Assembly (NCBI GenBank): GCA_050735975.1
Contig: JBOHVS010000365.1
Location: forward strand, 1-6,661
Reading direction: 5' to 3'
DNA from: DATMBL01 sp050735975
GTDB lineage: Bacteria > Desulfobacterota > Binatia > UBA9968
DNA: 6,661 nucleotides
In this document: piece after piece, positions 1-4,879 of the stretch
How positions within the stretch are numbered: position 1 is the first letter of the stretch
How the letters are laid out: each line of letters opens with the position of its first letter
Program-made: the position numbers and the translations under genes
Notes under the pieces: generated by a model
Databases searched by the model: none
What the model was told of the DNA's origin: nothing
The model's input: the letters and a program-made list of their open reading frames with translations, nothing else

Positions 1-122
1 GGCAAATCGAAGCTTACGGAGAAGCCGGTGCGCGGACTATTATTCTCCGATTCGCCGCACGAGATCAAATCGGCCATCTGGAATCGTGCGCCGAGTTTCT
101 AAACCGGCGCGGCCTGCTATAA
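1..122 (+). CDS. LLM-class flavin-dependent oxidoreductase, C-terminal fragment
   Basis: The frame beginning at base 3 is open from the left edge and encodes 39 residues ending at TAA 120-122. The peptide contains EAGARTIILRFA, then DQIGHLE and a final FLNRRGLL. This resembles the C-terminal strand and helix of luciferase-like (F420- or FMN-dependent) monooxygenases, which typically end with AG-[TA]-x-[FI]-[VI]-LR followed by an amphipathic helix. These enzymes are cytosolic TIM-barrel flavoproteins; which substrate this one oxidises cannot be told from the fragment. The other two plus-strand frames are also open for a while (frame 1 to a TAA at 100-102), but their peptides look compositionally random. 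The next gene starts 47 bp downstream on the same strand, so the two may share a transcript. The family call rests on the tail only. Confidence 0.6.
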   Translation, partial: QIEAYGEAGARTIILRFAARDQIGHLESCAEFLNRRGLL

Positions 123-169
123 CGGATTAACTCTCAGGCGCTGAATTGTTTTGTTCGGCTAGGTGAGGG

Positions 170-1039
170 ATGAATCAAGTAAGCATAGGTATCGGGGTCT
201 CCAGCATTGGCCGTTTTCTCCCATTGGTCGGCAAGGCGGCAGGTCTTTTCGAAAAGGAAGATATTTCCGTCGAGGTGGTGAATCAGCAAGATGAAGAGAA
301 AGTAGTTGAGGATATTGTCGCCGGACGGACTCCTATAGGGACGCCCAATGCTCCGTCCTTGATCTTCTCGCTGCTCAATGGGAACGATTTAGTCATCGTC
401 GGCGGGATATTGAACCGTCCGGCATTTTACTTGGTTGCAAAGCCGCCAATCGCCGGCATAACCGATCTCAAAGGAAAACGGATCGGGATTAATCAACCGC
501 GCCGAATGGCAGGCATGGTAATGCTGGCATTATTGAGGAGATGGGGCCTGAGAATTGATAGCGATGTCAAACTTGTCGATCTCGGTCTCAACGACAAAAG
601 CCTGGAGGCGCTGCGAGGAAACCAGATTGATGCGGCCCTTTTGCCTCCGGAGAAGGCATTTTCTGCCGAGGAGGATGGCTTTAGTATTGTAGCCGATAGC
701 TTCGACCTGGACTTGCACTGGGTGCCGCTCGCCACCACCCGGCGATTTCTCTTCGCCAACTCAGAGCTGGTCAAGAAGATAGCTTCTATCTACGTCGACA
801 GTGTTCGCTTCTTCAAAATGCATCCCCAGGAAAGCCTCAGCGAAGTCGGTAGGTGGCTTCCTGCATTGGCGAAGAGACCGCGTGTTCTGGATAAATGTTA
901 TGGCTTATTTGCAGAGCTTTTCGAGGAAAAGTTAACGCCTTCCTTGAGCTCAATCAGCGCCGTCCTCAGCGAAGCGGCGCTGCAAGACCCCAGAGCCGGG
1001 GACATTAAGCCAGCATCGCTGGTGGAGAATCTGCTTTAA
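170..1039 (+). CDS. NMT1/THI5-like substrate-binding-fold protein, no signal peptide
   Basis: A 289-residue protein with the layout of NMT1/SsuA/THI5-like periplasmic binding proteins. Strand and helix one (residues 4-28) end in KAAGLFEKEDI, the usual 'a..~GlF~~~gl~v' pattern. ALLPPE-type and IGTPN segments follow. The domain-2 entry at 99-108 (DLKGKRIGIN) is the family hallmark, and NQIDAALLPPEKAF (151-164) is the typical 'G.vDAa.l..p' hinge. Family members normally deliver a small organic solute or thiamine-type precursor to an ABC importer and carry a secretion or lipoprotein signal. Here the first strand begins at residue 4, so no signal peptide is present. The start is well fixed: AGGTG (161-165) precedes ATG 170, and an in-frame TGA at 164-166 excludes a longer product. 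A cytosolic ligand sensor, an enzyme-like THI5 relative, or a protein decayed at its N-terminus are all possible. No permease or ATPase gene is visible nearby. It converges with the amidohydrolase gene, 42 bp apart. Confidence 0.8.
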   Translation: MNQVSIGIGVSSIGRFLPLVGKAAGLFEKEDISVEVVNQQDEEKVVEDIVAGRTPIGTPNAPSLIFSLLNGNDLVIVGGILNRPAFYLVAKPPIAGITDLKGKRIGINQPRRMAGMVMLALLRRWGLRIDSDVKLVDLGLNDKSLEALRGNQIDAALLPPEKAFSAEEDGFSIVADSFDLDLHWVPLATTRRFLFANSELVKKIASIYVDSVRFFKMHPQESLSEVGRWLPALAKRPRVLDKCYGLFAELFEEKLTPSLSSISAVLSEAALQDPRAGDIKPASLVENLL

Positions 1040-1081
1040 ACCGAGTTGAATAGCCCGTTCGCGAACCCGACCTGCAGCCTG

Positions 1082-2062
1082 TCAGATTTCGACCTTGGTA
1101 AAAACCCGCAGCGGGTTCCTTTGAAAGATCTTGAGCTTGTCTTCGGGGCCCAGAAACTCCAGGCTGTCGATGACCGGTACGAGGTCGTCCGATGGCCTGC
1201 CCGTCTCCGGGCGAACCGCTCCGCCTGAACCCGGCGATTCGCTGCCAAAGAGCATCTGATCCACGCCGCGCTGCTTGATGGCGGCAGTCAAAAAGTTCAC
1301 GTCGTAAGCGCAGCAGTCATAAAAGAGATTCCTGCTCAGATCTTTCTGAGCAATGTGCTTGTCGGTCGGAATGAAACGATTTAGCCCGCCGCCGCAGTGG
1401 CAGATAACGATCCTCAGCTTAGGGAAAGCCTCGAACACGCTCCCGTGCGACAAAAGCTGCATCGCCACGAATTCTTCCAAATAGTTGTTCATCTGGTAAT
1501 TCGAAGGGATGATTTCCAACCTGCGATCGTAAGTGATCGACGGGTGGACCATCAGCGGCACATCCAGCGCCTGGGCTTTCTCGTAGATAGGATACCAGTA
1601 CTCCTCGTGCATGCCGGGGGTCTGTTTATCGCCTGCCGGGTCGGGATTAACGTACGCGCCGACGAACCCGAGCTCCTTAATGCAACGCTCTAATTCCCTG
1701 ACACAATTGCTTGTATCTTTTATGGAACTTTGAGGTAGCTGGGCCATGCCACGAAAGCGATCCGGGTGCAGTTTGACAATGCGGGCAATGACGTCATTGG
1801 TCGTACGACACCAGTAATCCTGCAAGAAAGGCCGCATCCAGTGCCACATGGCAATCGGGCGAGGGCCGATTAGCTGGATATCGATATTGCGTTCGTTCAT
1901 AAACCCCAGATGGCGCTGCTGGGCGTTCTGCAGTTGTTCGTCGGTCATCTCGAGCTTTCGGCCCGGCGTATTTTGCGCGACGGTCTCGGCGAGGAACTGC
2001 CGAAACTGAGCCGGAGTGGTCATGTGACCGTGAACATCGACGACTTTTTGGCCGTTGTGCAT
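1082..2062 (-). CDS. Amidohydrolase_2 family metal-dependent hydrolase/hydratase (4-oxalomesaconate hydratase-like)
   Basis: A 326-residue TIM-barrel protein of the amidohydrolase_2 (ACMSD/LigJ) group. Candidate metal ligands are H11 and H13 (VDVHGH), H173 (LMVHPS), H222 (CHCGGG) and E275 (FGSESPGSG). Most ACMSD-type decarboxylases have Asp in the last motif. Glu within GSE-x-PG is, as far as I recall, typical of the 4-oxalomesaconate hydratase (LigJ) branch, which acts in the protocatechuate 4,5-cleavage pathway. FRGMAQLPQ (103-111) and ELGFVGAYVNPD (130-141) are also characteristic of the superfamily. I chose ATG at 2062-2060 because GGAGGT (2072-2067 on the minus strand) sits 4 nt before it and the protein then opens directly into the first barrel strand. 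A longer frame to 2131 would only add 23 residues translated from a palindromic repeat. It lies 102 bp downstream of the dehydrogenase gene on the same strand and is probably co-transcribed. The exact substrate is unproven. Confidence 0.82.
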   Translation of the reverse strand: MHNGQKVVDVHGHMTTPAQFRQFLAETVAQNTPGRKLEMTDEQLQNAQQRHLGFMNERNIDIQLIGPRPIAMWHWMRPFLQDYWCRTTNDVIARIVKLHPDRFRGMAQLPQSSIKDTSNCVRELERCIKELGFVGAYVNPDPAGDKQTPGMHEEYWYPIYEKAQALDVPLMVHPSITYDRRLEIIPSNYQMNNYLEEFVAMQLLSHGSVFEAFPKLRIVICHCGGGLNRFIPTDKHIAQKDLSRNLFYDCCAYDVNFLTAAIKQRGVDQMLFGSESPGSGGAVRPETGRPSDDLVPVIDSLEFLGPEDKLKIFQRNPLRVFTKVEI

Positions 2063-2066
2063 GAAT

Positions 2067-2072
2067 ACCTCC
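2067..2072 (-). promoter_or_regulatory. Shine-Dalgarno site fixing the amidohydrolase start
   Basis: GGAGGT on the minus strand lies 4 nt upstream of ATG 2062-2060. It decides between this start and the in-frame ATG at 2131, whose extra coding stretch is repeat-derived (CHSEHSEES-type peptide). Confidence 0.75.
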
Positions 2073-2087
2073 AATTTGGTTGATTCA

Positions 2088-2151
2088 GATTCCTCGCTAT
2101 GCTCGGAATGACACCCGAAGCGGATTGTCATCCCGAACGAAGTGAGGGATC
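2088..2151. repeat. Palindromic interspersed repeat pair ('CHSERSEES'-type)
   Basis: Two 26-bp arms, 2088-2113 and 2126-2151, are inverted copies matching at 20 of 26 positions around a 12-nt spacer. Each arm is a variant of the widespread TCATTCCGAGCGAAGCGAGGAATC-type repeat, recognisable because translation gives CHSE(H/R)SEES or CHPERSEGS peptides. Such units are scattered between genes in many soil and subsurface bacterial genomes. Here the pair fills the gap between the dehydrogenase stop and the amidohydrolase start. In the transcript it could fold into a long imperfect hairpin that terminates or attenuates, or protects the upstream message. Its role is inferred; the inverted symmetry is seen directly. 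Confidence 0.8.
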
Positions 2152-2164
2152 TTTCTTTGCTGCT

Positions 2165-3382
2165 TCAATCTTCCTCCGGAGCGGGGACCTGATAAGACAA
2201 AAAAACTTCCTTTCTCTCTTTTGCCGACTGCATGATCGCCAGGCAAACCTCCAGAGTTGCCATTCCCCAGGTTCCCGTGTGACGGATCGGTTTGTCGAGA
2301 ACGACCGCGTTGTAAAGCTCTTCCAGCTCTCCGCGTCGCGAGGGGCCGCCTCCCATAAAAGGAACATCCCTGGTTCCTTCATCGCTGTGCACGTATAGAC
2401 CAAACTGGGACTGGCGTATGTCGCCCCTTTCACAGGACGCGATCAGAATCCCCAGATCATTCGGAACCCAGGGCCTCGGCTCAGCACGGCCGGCAAAAAT
2501 GGCCCTTTCTTTTGACCCGCCGATTCGCATGTCGTCTTTGGCGGCATTTTCGTCGCGGGTGCCGTCTATTAAACCCTTGCGGATCGCCGCCCGTTCCCCG
2601 CCGGTATATCGGCTGTGCTGGTTGCCCCACGGTACAAGCTCTGATGCAAGGAAGTAGCCGTAGCCGTTGTGCATGAGAGTCGCCGGCGTGCCGTCTTCGA
2701 ACTCCATGAACGCGGAATAGTATCCGGGAATCGCTCTTCCGGCGAACCACTGGCCGACCGCTCCGCGAACGCTTCTGACCATCCCTCCCCCGAGAAGACG
2801 CAACGTGTCGATTTGATGCGGACCTTGCCGGTAGGGCACGCCGCCGCCCTGGGTGATATCCAACTCCTCCGCAGTGCGCGGCCGGAGCATCCAGTCCGTA
2901 TACGCCCAAACATGCAGCGCGCAGAGCTTGCCGATCTCTCCGGAATGAATAATGCGTCGCATGGTGCGGATGTGCGGTCCATAGCTTTGTGTATGGCCGC
3001 ATAAGAGTTTTATCTTATTTTTCTCCGCTGCTTCGATCATCTTCTCGGCTTCGGCCAATGAAACCGCCATCGGCTTTTCCACGACGACATGCTTGCCGTG
3101 CTGCGCCGCTACAATCGTATGCGTAGCGTGAAACTTGTTCGGCGTGGAAACCCACACTGCTTCAACGTCGGGGTCGGAGCACAGCCTTTCAATGCTATCG
3201 TAGGTTCTCGCGCTGTAGCGCCGGCGGAACGTTTCCAGCACCCGCGAGTTGATATCGGCTGCCGCGACGAGTTCGATCTCCGCCATCGCCTCCATCTGTG
3301 GCAGGATTTCCGAGGCGCCCACCCCCACGCCGGCGATGCCGAGTCTTAGTTTTCTTGCGGCTGTATTCGGATTTGTATCCAT
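2165..3382 (-). CDS. Gfo/Idh/MocA family oxidoreductase, phthalate-4,5-dihydrodiol-dehydrogenase-like
   Basis: A 405-residue NAD(P)-dependent dehydrogenase. The N-terminal Rossmann domain (about 12-130) has the dinucleotide loop GIAGVGVGA at 15-23, AAD at 41-43 at the end of strand 2, STPNKFHATH at 79-88 and the catalytic EKP motif at 102-104. The C-terminal Gfo/Idh/MocA domain contains YTDWMLRPRTAEELD (161-175), QGGGVPYRQGPHQID (178-192, with the conserved His189 and Asp192) and LLGGGMVRSVRGA. The YTD-x3-RPR...EELD...QGGG...H-Q-x-D series matches what I know of the Pht4-like group (4,5-dihydroxy-dihydrophthalate to 4,5-dihydroxyphthalate), as opposed to sugar dehydrogenases. The start ATG 3382-3380 follows AAGGGACGGAGT, with AAGGGA at about 6 nt. 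The gene is first of a probable two-gene minus-strand operon and its promoter must lie in or beside the MITE-like element at 3414-3542. Family certainty is high; the substrate is a guess. Confidence 0.88.
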   Translation of the reverse strand: MDTNPNTAARKLRLGIAGVGVGASEILPQMEAMAEIELVAAADINSRVLETFRRRYSARTYDSIERLCSDPDVEAVWVSTPNKFHATHTIVAAQHGKHVVVEKPMAVSLAEAEKMIEAAEKNKIKLLCGHTQSYGPHIRTMRRIIHSGEIGKLCALHVWAYTDWMLRPRTAEELDITQGGGVPYRQGPHQIDTLRLLGGGMVRSVRGAVGQWFAGRAIPGYYSAFMEFEDGTPATLMHNGYGYFLASELVPWGNQHSRYTGGERAAIRKGLIDGTRDENAAKDDMRIGGSKERAIFAGRAEPRPWVPNDLGILIASCERGDIRQSQFGLYVHSDEGTRDVPFMGGGPSRRGELEELYNAVVLDKPIRHTGTWGMATLEVCLAIMQSAKERKEVFLSYQVPAPEED

Positions 3383-3413
3383 ACTCCGTCCCTTTCAAAC
3401 GCTTCGCTGGCTA

Positions 3414-3542
3414 AGTTCTCACTGAAATAATCTCCGTTCACCCTTCGACATTGCTCAGGGCAAACGGGATGCATTGGATACCAGGATTCCCGTTCATGCT
3501 GCTTTGTCGAAGCATGATCAATCATACGTTTCAGTGAGAACT
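3414..3542. repeat. 129-bp MITE-like element with perfect 14-bp terminal inverted repeats
   Basis: AGTTCTCACTGAAA at 3414-3427 is repeated exactly in inverse orientation as TTTCAGTGAGAACT at 3529-3542. Between them are two nested palindromes. At 3434-3467, arms CCGTTCACCCT and AGGGCAAACGG surround TCGACATTGCTC. At 3494-3517, TCATGCT and AGCATGA surround GCTTTGTCGA. Both inner units are variants of the 'CCGTTC...TCGACA...GCTCAGGG...AACGG' repeats seen scattered in many bacterial genomes. The architecture suggests a non-autonomous element mobilised in trans. No coding capacity and no clear target duplication are visible; the left flank reads CTA and the right AGG. It occupies the divergent intergenic region between the dehydrogenase and the VOC gene, so it may carry or separate their promoters. 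Confidence 0.7.
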
Positions 3543-3607
3543 AGGTATCAGATTTAACCCCTGAGATGTCAAGCTGCCGTGCTCTCTCCGCTATCCAAGA
3601 CAGGTGC

Positions 3608-3636
3608 TTTACAACTGTGTGACTTGGAGGTAATAA
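3608..3636 (+). promoter_or_regulatory. Candidate sigma70-type promoter for the VOC operon
   Basis: TTTACA (3608-3613) and TAATAA (3631-3636) are separated by 17 bp. The first box matches the -35 consensus at 5 of 6 positions; the second is a poor -10 (3 of 6). Transcription would begin near 3643, which would leave the GGAGG at 3626-3630 outside the message and favour the ATG at 3697. The rest of the 3543-3696 stretch shows no other feature I can support. Confidence 0.3.
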
Positions 3637-3696
3637 AAAGCCATGCTCCATGACTATTCCACTCCAGTACTCCAATCTGCAAGACGCGGAGCTCCT

Positions 3697-4095
3697 ATGA
3701 TCAAGACCACCGGCGTTTATCATATCGGCATTCCCGTGAACGACTTCGATCGAGCGGTTAAGTTTTACACCGAAGTTCTCGGCATGACGATCGCAAAACT
3801 AAATCGCGACGATATGGGCAAAGGACTCGGGCGGGCGGATCTGCGCTCCGGCGACGGAATGGTCGTCTTGTTTCAACGTCCGAAAGCCCTGGAGGGCGAC
3901 GCAATCGAACGGGAAGGAGCGACCCATCAGGCCTTTAAAGTGAGCAGGGAAGATTTCCAGCTCGCGATCGAGAAAATGAAAGATTGGGGAGTGAAAATAC
4001 ATTCCACAGCGACTGTGGATCGGCCGAGCGGCAGCGGCTTTTATTTTTTCGATACCGAAGGAAATCTGCTCCAGCTCTACGCGCCGCCCAAGTAG
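3697..4095 (+). CDS. VOC family protein (glyoxalase/bleomycin-resistance fold), single domain
   Basis: A 132-residue single vicinal-oxygen-chelate domain pair (beta-alpha-beta-beta-beta twice). GVYHIGIPVNDFDRAVKFYTEVLG (residues 6-29) is the canonical first module with metal-ligand position H9. THQAFKVS (76-83) supplies H77, and FFDTEGNLLQLY (117-128) is the final strand. The usual third ligand, Glu in 'GN.lEl', is Gln126 here, so the metal site would be 2-His-Gln or altered. VOC enzymes include isomerases, dioxygenases, glyoxalases and resistance proteins; no subfamily is evident. I prefer ATG 3697 because GGAG (3688-3691) lies 5 nt upstream and the fold starts at once. An in-frame ATG at 3643 with GGAGG 12 nt upstream would add 18 residues that look like translated intergenic repeat (ATTCCACTCCAGTACTCC). 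The gene begins a compact plus-strand run, 23 bp before the next start. Confidence 0.82.
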   Translation: MIKTTGVYHIGIPVNDFDRAVKFYTEVLGMTIAKLNRDDMGKGLGRADLRSGDGMVVLFQRPKALEGDAIEREGATHQAFKVSREDFQLAIEKMKDWGVKIHSTATVDRPSGSGFYFFDTEGNLLQLYAPPK

Positions 4096-4118
4096 CCGCG
4101 AGTTAGGAGTCCGAGTTC

Positions 4119-4538
4119 GTGGCTGCGGATGAGCCGGAAATAAATGTTGAACAAGTTCACAAGGGCAGGGGAGACAAGGCCGATAGCTGGTTGAGCGCGT
4201 GGCGGATCGAGAACCTCGGGGATACTTCGATTGAAATCGTCTCCGCTCGCTTGCCGCACGGAAAATTCAGAAGTAAGGATCTTAGGTTCTCTCCGAGCAT
4301 ATCCGTGCCCGCGAGAGGTGGGGCAGTCGTAAATGCGGCTGTGGCTTTCAACGAAGCGCCGGGGACTATCGTTGAGAATGCGTTTTTGATTTTGCTGATC
4401 GAGTGTTTGCAGGTTCGGTGGAGGGTGTTCGTGCGTTTTCGGGTGACGGCAAATCAAGCGGCGGAACCCGAGACGCTTACCGAGCTGATCACGACGCAAA
4501 AAGTCGGATTCTCCGCGGCGCCGGGTGAGCGGAAGTAA
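4119..4538 (+). CDS. Hypothetical protein, probable beta-sandwich, 139 aa
   Basis: I do not recognise a named family. The start is GTG 4119, with AGGAGT (4105-4110) 8 nt before it. Residues 26-110 alternate short hydrophobic strands and turns: AWRIENLGD (28-36), IEIVSARLPHG (38-48), ISVPARGGAVVNAAVAF (61-77), FLILLIECL (89-97) and RWRVFVRFRVT (100-110). This pattern, and the 'sW.v.N.gd.pi.i...rlPH..f' opening, suggests an Ig-like beta-sandwich. No signal peptide or true membrane helix is present; FLILLIECL is too short. The charged C-terminal tail contains TELITTQKVGFS. It sits 23 bp after the VOC gene and 16 bp before the small TGA-interrupted gene, each with its own ribosome binding site, so all three are probably co-transcribed. 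Coding status is supported by the RBS, tight spacing and plausible fold; its function is unknown. Confidence 0.7.
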   Translation: MAADEPEINVEQVHKGRGDKADSWLSAWRIENLGDTSIEIVSARLPHGKFRSKDLRFSPSISVPARGGAVVNAAVAFNEAPGTIVENAFLILLIECLQVRWRVFVRFRVTANQAAEPETLTELITTQKVGFSAAPGERK

Positions 4539-4541
4539 TTC

Positions 4542-4546
4542 AGGAG
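4542..4546 (+). promoter_or_regulatory. Shine-Dalgarno site of the TGA-interrupted small gene
   Basis: AGGAG at 4542-4546 precedes ATG 4555 by 8 nt. It shows that translation is meant to begin upstream of both in-frame TGA codons, and not at the internal ATG 4645, which has only a weak, more distant purine run (GAAGAG 4630-4635). Confidence 0.7.
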
Positions 4547-4554
4547 CTGTTTTT

Positions 4555-4776
4555 ATGCCGAAGAGCAATCAAGATCTCTACATTCTCGAGCGAATGCGCG
4601 GTTGATACCGCAATTGAGGCGTCGGCTTCGAAGAGACCACGGGTATGGTCTCCAATACGCTGCAAATGAAACAGGGCGAGCTGGTCAAAGCGCTAGAGCG
4701 GCTAAGGAAGAAATATGGGGCAAATCCTGAATACCAGAAACTGCGCAAGGACCTGCCAAAGGATTGGCCGCTGTAG
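4555..4776 (+). CDS. Candidate two-selenocysteine mini-selenoprotein (U-x3-U), 73 aa, or TGA-disrupted gene
   Basis: From ATG 4555 the frame reads MPKSNQDLYILERMRG, TGA (4603-4605), YRN, TGA (4615-4617), then GVGFEETTGMVSNTLQ and on to EYQKLRKDLPKDWPL before TAG 4774-4776. The two halves are in the same frame. Decoding TGA as Sec gives 73 residues with U17 and U21, a U-x3-U pair like a redox or metal-binding C-x3-C. The rest is mostly helical and highly charged (GELVKALERLRKKYG, 41-55). Evidence for a living gene: AGGAG 8 nt before the ATG, a 16-bp gap to the upstream gene, no other stop in 74 codons, and a hairpin of bacterial SECIS geometry at 4633-4652. TGA is an ordinary stop elsewhere in the window (the SDR and three minus-strand genes), so a general code change is excluded. 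Alternatives are a decayed gene (for example CGA or TGC mutated to TGA), sequencing error, or a 43-aa product from ATG 4645. I do not recognise the family. Confidence 0.6.
4633..4652 (+). promoter_or_regulatory. Candidate bacterial SECIS hairpin
   Basis: GAGACCA (4633-4639) and TGGTCTC (4646-4652) form a perfect 7-bp stem closing a 6-nt loop, CGGGTA (4640-4645), with G as second loop base. Bacterial SECIS elements are in-frame coding hairpins just 3' of the UGA, with a short apical loop having a G in its first two positions, about 16-37 nt from the UGA. Here 22 nt separate the second TGA from the loop and 34 nt separate the first, so one hairpin could serve both. A lower GCGT/ACGC pairing (4619-4622 with 4657-4660) could extend it across an internal loop. 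SelB binding is inferred. Confidence 0.55.
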
Positions 4777-4831
4777 CGCTCGCCTGCCGGACAGTCGGGC
4801 AAAGATCAGATAGTTTTCGGGCCATGTTGAG

Positions 4832-4861
4832 CTTAGCCTTAACCTAAACCTCGACCTGGAC
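4832..4861 (+). repeat. Five degenerate CTNNRC hexamers upstream of the SDR
   Basis: The bases read CTTAGC, CTTAAC, CTAAAC, CTCGAC, CTGGAC in direct succession, ending 9 bp before the SDR ribosome binding site. The same hexamer family makes up half of each unit of the array downstream of the SDR and occurs inverted at 5639-5667. It fills part of the 103-bp gap after the small gene; the rest of that gap (4777-4831) shows only a weak TGCC/GGCA hairpin (4784-4800). Confidence 0.65.
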
Positions 4862-4879
4862 TGCCCGGCGGGAGGATAC

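Noticed and set aside
1057..1066. GTTCGCGAAC palindrome as terminator between convergent genes
   Set aside because: A 10-bp palindrome has no loop, and no T tract follows on either strand.
1397..1693. Plus-strand open frames opposite the amidohydrolase and dehydrogenase genes
   Set aside because: They lie antisense to well-supported enzymes and their peptides show no fold-like pattern.
2063..2131. Longer amidohydrolase start at 2131
   Set aside because: The extension is a palindromic repeat; GGAGGT sits just before ATG 2062.
3643..3696. N-terminal extension of the VOC protein from ATG 3643
   Set aside because: The 18 residues resemble translated intergenic repeat, the SD spacing of 12 nt is long, and ATG 3697 has a well-placed GGAG.
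4603..4617. Genome-wide reassignment of TGA
   Set aside because: The SDR and three minus-strand genes end at TGA where their protein families end.
4645..4776. Separate 43-aa gene from ATG 4645
   Set aside because: It has only a weak ribosome site, its start codon lies in the hairpin, and the same frame continues upstream to a strong SD at 4542.
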